Positions 51,705 to 61,104 of a stretch of 64,000 bases of DNA are shown one piece after another. The position numbers were made by a program, and so were the translations under genes. Within the stretch, counting starts at the first letter, position 1. Each line of letters opens with the position of its first letter. The notes below the pieces were generated by a model. It was not told the origin of the DNA. It was given only the letters and a program-made list of their open reading frames with translations, and made no database searches. This DNA is from Rhodococcus yunnanensis NBRC 103083 (GTDB taxonomy: Bacteria; Actinomycetota; Actinomycetes; Mycobacteriales; Mycobacteriaceae). The stretch is taken from contig NZ_BCXH01000009.1 in assembly GCF_001895005.1 (NCBI RefSeq), positions 124,001-188,000 on the forward strand, in the 5' to 3' direction.

Positions 51705-52796
51705 CTACTGCGCCTGCTCGATCTTGTTGCCGTGCTCGTCCCAGTGTTCGGCTACTTTCTTCGACGGCTGAACGCGGGGCGGCTCGCCGGGCATCTTGGG
51801 GTAGTCGGGCGGGAAGTTGAGCTCCCCGCCCGGCAACGTCTCCCATAGGTTCAACAGTGGTTCGAGCGAGTACGCCTGGGAGTCCATGTCGTCCCATGCG
51901 TCGCCGTCGGCGAGGAAGTCCGGGACGGTGGTGATGTTGTAGTCGCGGGGATCGGTGACGTCGGCCAGCTGCGCCCACGTCATCGGCGTGCTGACGGGAG
52001 CTCCTGGCCGGGCCCGCAAACTCCACGCGCTGGCGATGGTGCGATCCCTGTTGTTCTGGTTGTAGTCGAGGAAGATGCGTTCTCCGCGTTCTTCTTTCCA
52101 CCATTTTGTGGTCACGCCGTCGTCGCGACGTTCCAGCTCGCGTCCGAGCCCGATGGCCGCATGCCGCACCTGCTCGAAGGTGTAGTCGGGCGCGATTCGC
52201 ACGTAGATGTGAATTCCACGATTGCCGCTCGTCTTGGGATAACCCCGCAGACCCAACTCCTCGAGCAGCTCACGGGTGACCTCGGCGACCCGCTTGGCGT
52301 CGGCGAACGTGGTACCCGGCTGCGGATCGAGATCGAGTCGAAGCTCGTCGGGATGGTCGACGTCGGGGCGACGCACGGGCCACGGATGGAACGTCACTGT
52401 GCCCATCTGCGCGGCCCACACTGCCGCCGCGGGCTCGCTCGGACACAGTTCTTCGGCGGTGCGACGCGACGGGAACGCGATCTCGACGGTCTCGATCCAC
52501 TCGGGAGCGCCCTTGGGAAGCCGCTTCTGATAGAAACCGTCGCCCTCTTTGTCCTGGGGGCCGAACGCGAGCCGCATGCCGTCGCGGTACCCGTCCGGCC
52601 AGCGTTCCATGGCTGTCGGACGCTCGCCGATCGCGCGAAGCAGAGGCTCGCCGACGGCGGCGAAGTACTCGCAGACAGCCAGTTTGGTGATGGCGGGTGT
52701 TCGATCGGTGGCCTCGTAGATGACGCGGTCGGGGCTCGAGACCCGCACCTCACGCCCAGCCGCGTCCACGAATGCGGGAGGAGTCTTTGCAGCCAT
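51705..52796 (-). CDS. LigD-type DNA polymerase/primase domain protein
   Basis: A 363-residue archaeo-eukaryotic-primase-superfamily polymerase like the polymerase domain of LigD, here a separate protein. It shows MERWPDGYRDG, GFYQKRLPKGAPEW, the catalytic metal pair in ELRLDLDPQPG near residue 153, and KTSGNRGIHIYV. Such enzymes add ribonucleotides or fill gaps at breaks during end joining or base-excision repair. ATG 52796 is one base after the ligase stop and has GGGGA upstream, so the two proteins are coupled. Confidence 0.88.
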   Translation of the reverse strand: MAAKTPPAFVDAAGREVRVSSPDRVIYEATDRTPAITKLAVCEYFAAVGEPLLRAIGERPTAMERWPDGYRDGMRLAFGPQDKEGDGFYQKRLPKGAPEWIETVEIAFPSRRTAEELCPSEPAAAVWAAQMGTVTFHPWPVRRPDVDHPDELRLDLDPQPGTTFADAKRVAEVTRELLEELGLRGYPKTSGNRGIHIYVRIAPDYTFEQVRHAAIGLGRELERRDDGVTTKWWKEERGERIFLDYNQNNRDRTIASAWSLRARPGAPVSTPMTWAQLADVTDPRDYNITTVPDFLADGDAWDDMDSQAYSLEPLLNLWETLPGGELNFPPDYPKMPGEPPRVQPSKKVAEHWDEHGNKIEQAQ

Positions 52797-52797
52797 G

Positions 52798-53856
52798 TCA
52801 GTTTCCCCCTGCAATCACATCTGCGACGTCGTAGTTCACCGGGACTTCGAGTTGCTCGTACGTGCACGAGAGCGGGTCACGGTCGGGACGCCACCGCAGG
52901 AATCGGGCTGCGTGCCGCAGTCGCTCGCCTTCCATCTGGTCGTAGGCGACCTCGACGACGCGTTCGATGCGCAGCGGCACCCAGCTGCGATCCTTGTTCG
53001 ACGTCCATCGGTTCGGCTCACCGGACTTGGGATCCTCCCCGGTGCGCAGCGGCTGCAGTTCCTCGAGCAGTTCCACTCGTCGCTTGTCCGTGAACGCCGA
53101 AGCTCCACCGATCATTCGCAGCTGATCGCCGTCGTAGAGCCCGAGGAGCAGGGATCCGATTCCGTTGCCGGACTTGTGCACTCGGTAACCGATCAGCGCG
53201 CAGTCCGCGGTGCGCGCATGCTTGATCTTGATCATCTCACGCTTGTTCGGCAGGTAGATGCCGTCGAGTTTCTTCGCGACGACACCGTCGAGGCCTGCAC
53301 CCTCGAAACGCTCGAACCAGTCCTGCGCCGTCGCGGCGTCGTCGGTGGCGCTGGTGACCTGACAGCGACGTCCGCCCGCGGGACCTCCGTCGCCCATGAC
53401 GTCCAGGAGCTTGGCACGTCGAACGTGGAACGGCTCGGGAGTCAGATCCGCCGAGCCGAGGGCCAGCAGATCGAATCCGACGAACATCGACGGCGTCTTC
53501 TCCGCCAGCATCCGCACACGGCTGTCCGCTGGATGGATTCTCTCCGACAGCGCATCCCAGTCGAGGCGCGTGCGGCCGTCGATCTCGCGCGGCACGACGA
53601 TTTCGCCGTCCACCACGACGCGATCCGGCAACTCTTCTCGCACGTTCTCGACCAACTCGGGGAAGTATCGCGCCAGGTCCTTGCCGCCGCGGGATCCGAG
53701 AATCACCTCGTCGCCGTCGCGAAAGACGATCGCACGAAAGCCGTCCCACTTGGGCTCGTACGACCACGACGCCGGTCCGTCCTCGGGCTGACTCGGCACC
53801 ACTTTCGCTGCCTTCGCGAGCATCGGCTGCAGGGGCCATTCGACAGGTAGGTCCAC
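52798..53856 (-). CDS. ligC: ATP-dependent DNA ligase (LigC type)
   Basis: A 352-residue ligase. The adenylation domain has YEPKWDGFRAIV (active-site Lys of KxDG near residue 34), VVVDGEIVV (motif III), FVGFDLLALG, LDGVVAKK and KIKHARTADC (motif V). An OB domain with RWRPDRDP completes it. Size and lack of extra domains match mycobacterial LigC. GTG 53856 gives the family N-terminus (DLPVEWPLQPMLAK), but neither it nor GTG 53892 has a good ribosome site. It forms a two-gene repair operon with the polymerase-domain gene; no Ku gene is adjacent. Confidence 0.87.
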   Translation of the reverse strand: MDLPVEWPLQPMLAKAAKVVPSQPEDGPASWSYEPKWDGFRAIVFRDGDEVILGSRGGKDLARYFPELVENVREELPDRVVVDGEIVVPREIDGRTRLDWDALSERIHPADSRVRMLAEKTPSMFVGFDLLALGSADLTPEPFHVRRAKLLDVMGDGGPAGGRRCQVTSATDDAATAQDWFERFEGAGLDGVVAKKLDGIYLPNKREMIKIKHARTADCALIGYRVHKSGNGIGSLLLGLYDGDQLRMIGGASAFTDKRRVELLEELQPLRTGEDPKSGEPNRWTSNKDRSWVPLRIERVVEVAYDQMEGERLRHAARFLRWRPDRDPLSCTYEQLEVPVNYDVADVIAGGN

Positions 53857-53994
53857 GGGGTCAATAGTGCCCCATCGGTACGACAGCTTCACCGAAACGA
53901 GACTCCGAGAAGATCGATGCTGCTCTCGGGCGGTTCGTCGGATATTTTAGCCTTCGACCTGTACCTGTAGGAACTCAGAGCTAGGACACCATCG

Positions 53995-54609
53995 ATGACT
54001 CTCTTCGGCCGAGCGATCCGGGGTGCCGCTGTCGCTGCGTCCGCATGCGCGCTCGTGTTTCTGGCAGGCTGCGGTTCCGACGTCACACCCCGCGCGATAC
54101 CGGCGGCCGACGCCGGGCCTGCGCCGACGTCCTCGGTGTCGACTTCCTCGGCCAAGCCGAGCACACCCCCTGGGCAACAGGGCGAGGACACCGGTGGTGA
54201 CGTCGACATCGACGTCGAGATCGGTGAGTGCGTTCAGCTCGGCGGAACCATGACCGAGGCGGAGATCGACAACGCGACGTGCGGCAGTCCCGAGTCGAAC
54301 TACAAGGTGATCGCGAAGGTCCCCACCGGTGACGAGTGCTCCACCGACGCCGACCAGTACTACTACGAGACCTACGGCGGGGTCGAGCAGGGCGCGCTGT
54401 GCCTCGACGTCGACTGGGTCGTCGACGGATGCATGGACCTGTCGGGTGACGACCCGCTTCGCATCGACTGCAACTCGCCTGGATCGAGCACCGTCCGCGT
54501 GGTGGAGGTGTTGCCGGGAACCACCGATGTCGAGGAGTGCGCGGATCCCGCGTCGAGCGGTTACGCCTACGACCAGCGGAACTTCATCGTGTGCGTCGAA
54601 GAGCTGTAG
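53995..54609 (+). CDS. Exported lipoprotein (LppU-like)
   Basis: A 204-residue lipoprotein with a signal peptide and lipobox LAGC at about residue 26, a Ser/Pro/Thr spacer (residues 30-75) and a compact domain with at least six cysteines (ECVQLGG, ATCGSPES, DECSTDAD, ALCLDVDW, DGCMDL, FIVCVEEL) that likely form disulfides. It resembles mycobacterial LppU-type proteins, whose role is unknown. ATG 53995 follows AGGA. It may be cotranscribed with the exporter that begins 6 bases later. Confidence 0.75.
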   Translation: MTLFGRAIRGAAVAASACALVFLAGCGSDVTPRAIPAADAGPAPTSSVSTSSAKPSTPPGQQGEDTGGDVDIDVEIGECVQLGGTMTEAEIDNATCGSPESNYKVIAKVPTGDECSTDADQYYYETYGGVEQGALCLDVDWVVDGCMDLSGDDPLRIDCNSPGSSTVRVVEVLPGTTDVEECADPASSGYAYDQRNFIVCVEEL

Positions 54610-54615
54610 CGGAAC

Positions 54616-56064
54616 ATGATCGGCGACGGTTCGGTCCCGCTGAAGTCCGCACGGGGGCGCTGGATCGTCGCTGCCACCGTGCTCGGATCCTCCCTTGCGA
54701 TGCTCGACGCCACCGTCGTCAACGTCGCGCTACCGGACATCGCCCGTGATCTCGGATCCGGTGTCGCCGGGCTGCAGTGGACCCTCAGCGGCTACACGCT
54801 GACCCTCGCGTCGCTGATCCTGCTCGGCGGGGCACTCGGTGACCGTCTCGGCCGCCGGAAGGTGTTCGTGTGGGGCACCGTCTGGTTCGCGCTCGCGTCG
54901 GTACTGTGCGGGTTGGCACCGAACATCGAGGTCCTCGTCGCTGCTCGACTGCTCCAGGGAGTCGGCGCCGCGCTGCTGACGCCGGGCAGTCTCGCGTTGA
55001 TCTCGGCGTCGATCCACGAGGACGACCGAGGAGCCGCCATCGGCATGTGGTCGGGCCTCGGCGGAGTCGCCTCCGCGATCGGTCCGCTGCTCGGTGGGTG
55101 GCTCGTCGAGGTGGCCGGGTGGCGGTCGGTGTTCCTGCTCAACATCCCCCTCGCCGTCGCAGTGGTGTGGGTGGCGATGAAACACGTTCCGGAGAGCCGC
55201 GATCCGCACGCCGCAGGCAAGCTCGACCTGCCGGGAGCCGCGGTCGTGGCCGTGGCGCTCGGACTGCTCACCTACGGATTCATCGGGTCGTCGTGGATCG
55301 TCGTCGTCCTCGGAGTCGCGGCCGTCGGGGCGTTCTTCGTCGTCGAGCACCGATCTCGCACTCCGCTCGTGCCGCCGTCGTTGTTCGCTTCCCGCGTCTT
55401 TCTCGCCGCCAATCTCGTGACGCTCGCGGTGTACGCCGCGCTCGGCGGTGTCTTCTTCCTGCTGATCCTGCAGCTGCAGTTGGCGCTGAACTACTCTCCG
55501 ATCGCCGCAGGAGTCGCGACCCTGCCGATCACCGTGCTGATGCTGCTGCTGTCGGCCCGCACCGGCAGGCTCGCGCAGCGCATCGGTCCGCGAATCCCCA
55601 TGACGATCGGCCCGCTGATCGCCGCGACCGGACTGGTGCTCATGCTGCGCATCCAACCGGGCGCCACGTACCTCGCGCACGTACTGCCTGCCGTCGTCGT
55701 GTTCGGTCTCGGACTCTCGATCCTGGTCGCCCCGCTCACCGGGGCCGTGCTCGGTGCCGTCTCGACCGACCGCGCAGGCATCGCGTCGGGTGTCAACAAC
55801 GCCGTCGCGCGCACCAGCCAGTTGCTCGCCGTCGCAGCGCTACCCGGACTCGCCGGAATCTCGGGAGTCGACTACGACGACCCTGCCGTCTTCTCCAGCG
55901 GATTCCACACCGCAATGATCATCTGCGCAGCGCTGTTGGTGGTCGGTGCGCTGATCGCCGCCCTGATGATCCGAGGCGAGCGTAGGTCCGAGCCGGACTC
56001 CATCGACTGCAGGCCGCACTGCGATCTGTCCTCTCCTGCAGTGAGCCCTCACGAGCAGGTTTAG
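54616..56064 (+). CDS. DHA2-type MFS drug exporter
   Basis: A 482-residue major-facilitator protein with about 14 hydrophobic segments. It has [17 protein letters not shown] in helix 1 (motif D1 of the 14-TMS group), [10 protein letters not shown] (motif A), [19 protein letters not shown] (motif B) and [18 protein letters not shown] (motif C). This motif C marks drug-proton antiporters. The C-terminal tail of about 35 residues has two Cys (IDCRPHCDL). ATG 54616 lies 6 bases after the lipoprotein stop. Confidence 0.88.
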   Translation: MIGDGSVPLKSARGRWIVAATVLGSSLAMLDATVVNVALPDIARDLGSGVAGLQWTLSGYTLTLASLILLGGALGDRLGRRKVFVWGTVWFALASVLCGLAPNIEVLVAARLLQGVGAALLTPGSLALISASIHEDDRGAAIGMWSGLGGVASAIGPLLGGWLVEVAGWRSVFLLNIPLAVAVVWVAMKHVPESRDPHAAGKLDLPGAAVVAVALGLLTYGFIGSSWIVVVLGVAAVGAFFVVEHRSRTPLVPPSLFASRVFLAANLVTLAVYAALGGVFFLLILQLQLALNYSPIAAGVATLPITVLMLLLSARTGRLAQRIGPRIPMTIGPLIAATGLVLMLRIQPGATYLAHVLPAVVVFGLGLSILVAPLTGAVLGAVSTDRAGIASGVNNAVARTSQLLAVAALPGLAGISGVDYDDPAVFSSGFHTAMIICAALLVVGALIAALMIRGERRSEPDSIDCRPHCDLSSPAVSPHEQV

Positions 56065-56113
56065 GCTTGACCGTGGATACAGCCCGAATATCCACGTAGA
56101 GGTCAGGAGTGCC

Positions 56114-57820
56114 ATGTCGACCGAGAACGATTCACCGGACATCAAGCCGAGGAGCCGCGATGTCACCGACGGCTTGGAGAAAACCGCCGCCCGAGGCATG
56201 TTGCGTGCAGTCGGCATGGGGGACGGCGACTGGGGCAAGTCCCAGATCGGTGTCGCATCGTCGTGGAACGAGATCACCCCGTGCAACCTCTCCCTCGAAC
56301 GCCTCGCGAAGGCCGTCAAGGTAGGCGTCCACGCCGCAGGCGGGTATCCCCTCGAGTTCGGCACGATCTCCGTTTCCGACGGCATCTCGATGGGCCACGA
56401 GGGCATGCACTTCTCCCTCGTCTCGCGTGAGGTCATCGCCGACAGCGTCGAAACCGTCATCAGTGCTGAGCGTCTCGACGGATCGGTCCTCCTCGCCGGA
56501 TGCGACAAGTCTCTGCCCGGCATGCTCATGGCTGCGGCTCGACTCGACCTGTCGAGCGTGTTTCTGTACGCAGGCTCCACCCTGCCCGGATTCGCGACGC
56601 TGTCCGACGGCAGCGAGCACCAGGTCACCATCATCGACGCATTCGAAGCCGTCGGTGCGTGCTCACGCGGACTGATGTCGCGCGCCGACGTCGACACGAT
56701 CGAACGCGCCATCTGTCCCGGCGAAGGCGCCTGCGGCGGAATGTACACCGCCAACACGATGGCCAGTGCCGCCGAAGCCATGGGAATGTCGTTGCCGGGC
56801 AGCGCATCTCCGCCCGCACCCGACCGTCGCCGCGACCAGTTCGCACACGCGAGCGGTGAGGCGGTCGTCGAACTGCTGCGACGCGGAATCACCGCACGCG
56901 ACATCCTCACCAAGGAAGCTTTCGAGAACGCGATCGCCGTCGTCATGGCGTTCGGTGGGTCGACCAACGCGGTGCTGCACCTGCTGGCCATCGCACACGA
57001 AGCCGAAGTGGAACTGACGCTCGACGACTTCACCCGCGTCGGCGCGAAGGTCCCCCACCTCGCCGACGTCAAACCGTTCGGCAAGCACGTCATGACCGAC
57101 GTCGACGCCATCGGCGGGGTCCCGGTCGTCATGAAGGCGCTTCTCGACGCGGGCCTCATGCACGGCGACTGCTTGACCGTCACCGGAAAGACCGTCGCCG
57201 AGAACCTCGCCCACATCGCACCGCCCGACCCCGACGGAAAGGTGCTGCGCGCGATGAGCGAACCGATCCACCCGACCGGCGGCATCACGATCCTGAAGGG
57301 TTCGCTCGCACCGGGCGGCGCCGTCGTCAAGTCCGCGGGATTCGATTCCGATGTCTTCGTCGGTACCGCACGCGTATTCGAACGTGAACGCGCTGCGATG
57401 GATGCACTGGAGGACGGCACGATCGCCGCGGGCGACGTCGTCGTCATCCGCTACGAAGGCCCCAAGGGCGGACCCGGCATGCGCGAGATGCTCGCCATCA
57501 CCGGCGCGATCAAGGGCGCAGGGCTCGGCAAGGACGTCCTGCTCCTGACCGACGGCCGATTCTCCGGCGGCACCACCGGCCTGTGCGTCGGGCATGTGGC
57601 GCCGGAAGCCGTCGACGGTGGCCCTGTCGCCTTCGTCCGCGACGGTGATCAGATCCGCCTCGACGTCGGCAAAGGCACACTCGACCTCCTCGTCGACGAC
57701 GCGGAACTCGAATCACGCAAACAGGGTTGGGCGCCCCTGCCTCCCCGTTACACCCGCGGTGTGCTCGCCAAGTACGCCAAGCTCGTCGGTTCGGCGTCGG
57801 ACGGTGCTGTGCTCGTCTAG
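56114..57820 (+). CDS. ilvD: Dihydroxy-acid dehydratase
   Basis: A 568-residue Fe-S enzyme that dehydrates dihydroxy-acids to 2-keto acids in valine, isoleucine, leucine and pantothenate synthesis. Conserved features are [18 protein letters not shown], the cluster-ligand segments [13 protein letters not shown] and [16 protein letters not shown], and [14 protein letters not shown] near the C-terminus. Length is that of the actinobacterial IlvD. ATG 56114 has AGGAG a few bases upstream. It stands alone; no other branched-chain gene is nearby. Confidence 0.95.
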   Translation: MSTENDSPDIKPRSRDVTDGLEKTAARGMLRAVGMGDGDWGKSQIGVASSWNEITPCNLSLERLAKAVKVGVHAAGGYPLEFGTISVSDGISMGHEGMHFSLVSREVIADSVETVISAERLDGSVLLAGCDKSLPGMLMAAARLDLSSVFLYAGSTLPGFATLSDGSEHQVTIIDAFEAVGACSRGLMSRADVDTIERAICPGEGACGGMYTANTMASAAEAMGMSLPGSASPPAPDRRRDQFAHASGEAVVELLRRGITARDILTKEAFENAIAVVMAFGGSTNAVLHLLAIAHEAEVELTLDDFTRVGAKVPHLADVKPFGKHVMTDVDAIGGVPVVMKALLDAGLMHGDCLTVTGKTVAENLAHIAPPDPDGKVLRAMSEPIHPTGGITILKGSLAPGGAVVKSAGFDSDVFVGTARVFERERAAMDALEDGTIAAGDVVVIRYEGPKGGPGMREMLAITGAIKGAGLGKDVLLLTDGRFSGGTTGLCVGHVAPEAVDGGPVAFVRDGDQIRLDVGKGTLDLLVDDAELESRKQGWAPLPPRYTRGVLAKYAKLVGSASDGAVLV

Positions 57821-57831
57821 ATCAGCGCGCT

Positions 57832-57945
57832 CTACCCTCGCCCGCCGCCCCGCCCCCGGCATCGCTTGAATGGTCCATTCATACGCTCAGATAGCTTGAA
57901 TGGTCCATTCAAGCAGGGGGTGGGGCGGGCGGCGGGCGCTACAGC
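57832..57945. terminator. Composite inverted repeat between convergent genes
   Basis: Two palindromes with identical cores sit 30 bases apart: TGAATGG-T-CCATTCA at 57867-57881, and GCTTGAATGG-T-CCATTCAAGC at 57894-57914 with ten-base arms. They are framed by C-rich (57837-57860) and G-rich (57915-57940) runs that are nearly complementary. The whole unit could fold into a large structure and end transcription from both ilvD and the convergent exporter gene. Confidence 0.5.
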
Positions 57946-57953
57946 GGCGAAAA

Positions 57954-60047
57954 CTACAGCGGCATGGCCCAGATCGAGCTGGACCGCTCCTGGAACTCAC
58001 TGCATCTGCGGTGCGCGGAATCGCCGTAGTGGTAGAAGTTCTGGAGGGTCGGGCCTGCGGGCTTCAGGGGTCGACCAGCAGCGGGTCGACCAGCAGCGGG
58101 TCGATGGACTGCGGACAGACGGACGGGCAGTTCGGCGAGATCGAGTGCGGCGTCGAGTTCTTCCTCCGCGAGCCTGCGGCGGTTGCGGGCGATGTCGGCG
58201 AGCGCCAACTGGTGAATGGTGATGCGCCCGCCGACGTCGAACGCCGCTTCGTTCTTCTCGGCTGCTTCGAGCTCGATCACCTTCGCTGCCAGCTGATAGA
58301 TGCTCGGCCGTGAGAGCTCCTCGTCGACAATCGCTTCCGAGGCTCGGGCCACGGGTGGCTTCTGCGCCGACGGCTGCTCCAACAGTCGTTCCAATGCATC
58401 CACCTCACGCTTGGCCACCTCCTGCGCAGCCACCTCTTGCGCAGCCTCTTCCTGCACGGCTACAGGTTCACGCTTCGGCGGTGACGGAAGCAGAACAGCC
58501 ACGACGACGGCTCCGATTCCGAACATCACGGTGGCGATCAACGATGTGTGTTCGACGGCGGCGGCGTAGGCGGCGATGGCGTTCGCCTGGAGACTGTCCG
58601 CGTACCCCGTCAGAAATGCGTTGTCGCGCAGTATGTCCGCGACGATCACCGCCCCTGCGACCGAGTCGCCCGACGCTTCGATAGCCTGCGCTGCCTGGGC
58701 TGTCGGCTCTCCGCTCGGCGTTTTCCCGGGGAAGCCGGCGAGGAAGTCGACGATTCCGCCGCGGTACGTCGTCGCCAGTACCGATCCCAGGATCGCAATT
58801 CCGAGCGATCCTCCGAGCTCGAGGGCAGTGTCGTTGAGACCGCCTGCAACGCCGAGCTTGTCGTCGGGAAACTCGGCCATGATCGCGTCGGTGCACGGCG
58901 ACACACTCAGTCCGATGGCGAGCCCAAGCAGCACCAGCACTGGCAGGAAGTTCACATATGTTGCGGTGGTGTCGATTCCGATCATCGAGACCACCGCCAG
59001 GGTCCCCAGAACCATCCCGGACGTGACGGTGTACTTCATGCCGTACCGAGGCGTCAGCCACTGCGTCATGCCCGAGCCCACGAACACCGCGATGGCCAAC
59101 GGCAGCAGGTGTACCCCGGTGGAGACCGGTCCGAAGTCGAGTACGAACTGAAAGTACTGCGCCACATAGTAAATGGCGCCGAAGGTGACGAGGAAGAACA
59201 GAAGCACTGCCAGTACGGCGCCACTGAGAACTCGCGACCGAAACGCACGGATATCGAGAAGTGGAGTGGGGTGGCGAAACTCCCAGGCGACGAACGCCAC
59301 TCCGCCCAACAACCCGACGGCCGCGAAATACGTCGGCCCCACGCTCCACCCGAAGTGTGTGCCTTCGATGATCGAGTAGACGATCGCCGAGACGGTCAGC
59401 ACGGAGAGCACACCGCCGAGCCAGTCGATTCGCCCGGGATCGAGTGCGCGCGAAGGAGGAACGACGACGACGGCGGCAGCGATCGCGACGAGCGTGATCG
59501 GCACGTTCAGCAGAAAGCTCGATCCCCACCAATAGTGTTCGAGCAGCAAGCCCGCCAGGAGCGGACCCAGCGCGATGGCAAGCCCCGACGTCGCCGCCCA
59601 GATCGTCACAGCGGTAGCACGTTCGCGTTTCGGGAACGTGGCGACCAGGAGAGACAGCGTCGCGGGCATGACTATCGCTGCGGCAACTCCCATCACGATA
59701 CGAGCCAGGATGACCCCGATCGCCGCTTCCGTGAGCGCTCCCGCAATCGATCCGGCAGTGAAGACCAACAGTCCGATCAGCAGTGCCCCACGCCGACTGT
59801 AGCGGTCGCCGATCACTCCGAACAGCAGCATCAGTGCCGCGTACGGCACGGTGTAACCGTCGATGACCCACTGCAGGTCGCTGCTGGTCAGCTGCAGATC
59901 GAGTGTCATCGACGGCGCCGCGACGAGCAGCGACGTGTTGGCCATGACGACCACGAGCAGGCTCAGGCACAGCACCGACAACGCCGCCCAACGCTTGGTG
60001 TACGGCCGCTCCATGTCTCGAACAGGCGTCATCGCCAGCAATGTCAT
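57954..60047 (-). CDS. DHA2-type MFS exporter with long C-terminal extension
   Basis: A 697-residue protein. Residues 20-520 form a 14-helix exporter: VVMANTSLLVAAPSM (motif D1 variant), GDRYSRRGAL (motif A), RIVMGVAAAIVMPATLSLL (motif B), GPLLAGLLLEHYWW (motif C). It is unusual in having about 170 extra residues, comprising AAQEVAAQEV repeats, an alpha-helical stretch (SIYQLAAKVIELEAAEKNEAA ... NRRRLAEEELDAALDLAELP, split here) and a basic tail with RPAAG repeats. The extension is probably cytoplasmic and coiled-coil-like. ATG 60047 follows a GGGGGGA ribosome site. Confidence 0.83.
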   Translation of the reverse strand: MTLLAMTPVRDMERPYTKRWAALSVLCLSLLVVVMANTSLLVAAPSMTLDLQLTSSDLQWVIDGYTVPYAALMLLFGVIGDRYSRRGALLIGLLVFTAGSIAGALTEAAIGVILARIVMGVAAAIVMPATLSLLVATFPKRERATAVTIWAATSGLAIALGPLLAGLLLEHYWWGSSFLLNVPITLVAIAAAVVVVPPSRALDPGRIDWLGGVLSVLTVSAIVYSIIEGTHFGWSVGPTYFAAVGLLGGVAFVAWEFRHPTPLLDIRAFRSRVLSGAVLAVLLFFLVTFGAIYYVAQYFQFVLDFGPVSTGVHLLPLAIAVFVGSGMTQWLTPRYGMKYTVTSGMVLGTLAVVSMIGIDTTATYVNFLPVLVLLGLAIGLSVSPCTDAIMAEFPDDKLGVAGGLNDTALELGGSLGIAILGSVLATTYRGGIVDFLAGFPGKTPSGEPTAQAAQAIEASGDSVAGAVIVADILRDNAFLTGYADSLQANAIAAYAAAVEHTSLIATVMFGIGAVVVAVLLPSPPKREPVAVQEEAAQEVAAQEVAKREVDALERLLEQPSAQKPPVARASEAIVDEELSRPSIYQLAAKVIELEAAEKNEAAFDVGGRITIHQLALADIARNRRRLAEEELDAALDLAELPVRLSAVHRPAAGRPAAGRPLKPAGPTLQNFYHYGDSAHRRCSEFQERSSSIWAMPL
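58068..58097. repeat. 15-bp in-frame repeat in the exporter tail
   Basis: GGGTCGACCAGCAGC occurs twice exactly, plus a partial third copy, encoding RPAAG units near the C-terminus of the exporter. Confidence 0.85.
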
Positions 60048-60172
60048 GTGTGTTTCCCCCCCTGTGCACCACGCGACACACCGTGCGCAGTGCTGTGCAG
60101 CCTAGGAAGAATGCGATAGAGTCCGCAATTCTTTGTGGCGGCCGTTACATTCGGAGGCTGGACACGTGAAGA

Positions 60173-60217
60173 CGTCGGACATGAAAGCGTCGGACATGAA
60201 AGCGTCGGACATGAAAG
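60173..60217. repeat. 15-bp tandem repeat, three units, next to a terminator
   Basis: CGTCGGACATGAAAG occurs three times exactly. The last base of the array is the first base of the hairpin at 60217-60251. Confidence 0.92.
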
Positions 60218-60251
60218 TGCCACCGTGTCAATTCATCTGACACGGTGGCAC
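60217..60251 (-). terminator. Strong hairpin downstream of the serine protease gene
   Basis: GTGCCACCGTGTCA and TGACACGGTGGCAC are perfect 14-base arms around a seven-base loop, 43 bases beyond the protease stop. On the minus strand the stem is followed by CTTTC, a weak U-tract; this is a credible intrinsic terminator. Confidence 0.75.
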
Positions 60252-60294
60252 AGTCTCCGCGCGGGCGCGGAGGAAGATCTATTTCAGTCGGCGA

Positions 60295-60951
60295 TCACGC
60301 GATGGGAACGAACCCGGCTCCCACTGCATTTCCTGCATCGATGTGGCGCAGGATGGCGTCGATGTTGGTACCTACCTCGGGACCGAAGCATGCGAAGCCG
60401 AGGTATGCGTTGACCATTCCGACAAGCGTGGTGCCGACGACGACCGGGCTGCCCGAGTCACCTTCGACGACACACAGCTGGGACCAGGTCTCCTGGGACT
60501 GCAGGATGTCGCCGTATGCGATGCCACAGGTGTTGCCCGTGGTGCGGCCTTCCTTGCAGACGATGTTCGGGAACGCGGTGGGCGGCCCGACCTGCGTGAT
60601 GGTCAGGTTTCCGACGTGATTGACGGGGATGACCTTGGCGCGATCGAACTCGATTACTGCGTAATCGTATTCAGGATTGGAGAAGGCAATGTGGCCGACG
60701 ACTCCCGCATCCGTGTTGTATTCGGGGATGATCGTGGCGCCCGCGCCTCCGCAGTGACCTGCAGTGATACCGACGAGGCGACCCGAAGCATCGTTGCCGA
60801 TCGTCGTCAGCGTGCACTCCGCGGCGCTGTCGACGATGATCCCGGAGCCTCCCCCCAGAACCGCCGGAGCGGCAGCGGATGCGGTCCCGACGCCGAAGCT
60901 CGCAGCAACTGCTGCTGCTGCGACGGCGACGAGCATGAACTTCTTCAACAT
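60295..60951 (-). CDS. Exported S1-family serine protease
   Basis: A 218-residue chymotrypsin-fold protease of streptogrisin/trypsin-like type. It has a signal peptide (residues 1-26, ending TASA-A), catalytic His in GITAGHCGG near residue 67, probable Asp in EYDYAVIEF near 94 and catalytic Ser in VVEGDSGSPVVV near 167. Cysteine pairs in CTLTT/GHC and KEGRTTGNTC/QLCVV fit disulfides. There is no clear propeptide, which is unusual for streptogrisins. ATG 60951 has GAGAGGG upstream. Confidence 0.88.
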   Translation of the reverse strand: MLKKFMLVAVAAAAVAASFGVGTASAAAPAVLGGGSGIIVDSAAECTLTTIGNDASGRLVGITAGHCGGAGATIIPEYNTDAGVVGHIAFSNPEYDYAVIEFDRAKVIPVNHVGNLTITQVGPPTAFPNIVCKEGRTTGNTCGIAYGDILQSQETWSQLCVVEGDSGSPVVVGTTLVGMVNAYLGFACFGPEVGTNIDAILRHIDAGNAVGAGFVPIA

Positions 60952-61022
60952 GTATTCCCTCTCCAGCGGTGTCCGCAGAACCCTAGCAATAAGTACCGCC
61001 GATGGACGAGTGCCTTCGCCAA

Positions 61023-61087
61023 CGTTCTTGTCACGACCGAGCCTGCGTTCCTGTCACGACCGAGCCACTGTTCCCGTCGCGACCGGG
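61023..61087. repeat. About 24-bp tandem repeat, 2.7 units
   Basis: CGTTCTTGTCACGACCGAG and related copies at 61023, 61046 and 61070 (partial) fill the gap after the Lys/Ala/Pro-rich protein gene and before the protease promoter. Confidence 0.75.
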
Positions 61088-61104
61088 TGGCCGAGTCCGG
61101 ACCG

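Noticed and set aside
58548-60119. 523-codon plus-strand frame opposite the second MFS exporter
   Set aside because: Extremely charged translation with no hydrophobic core; it is the mirror of a well-supported membrane protein gene.
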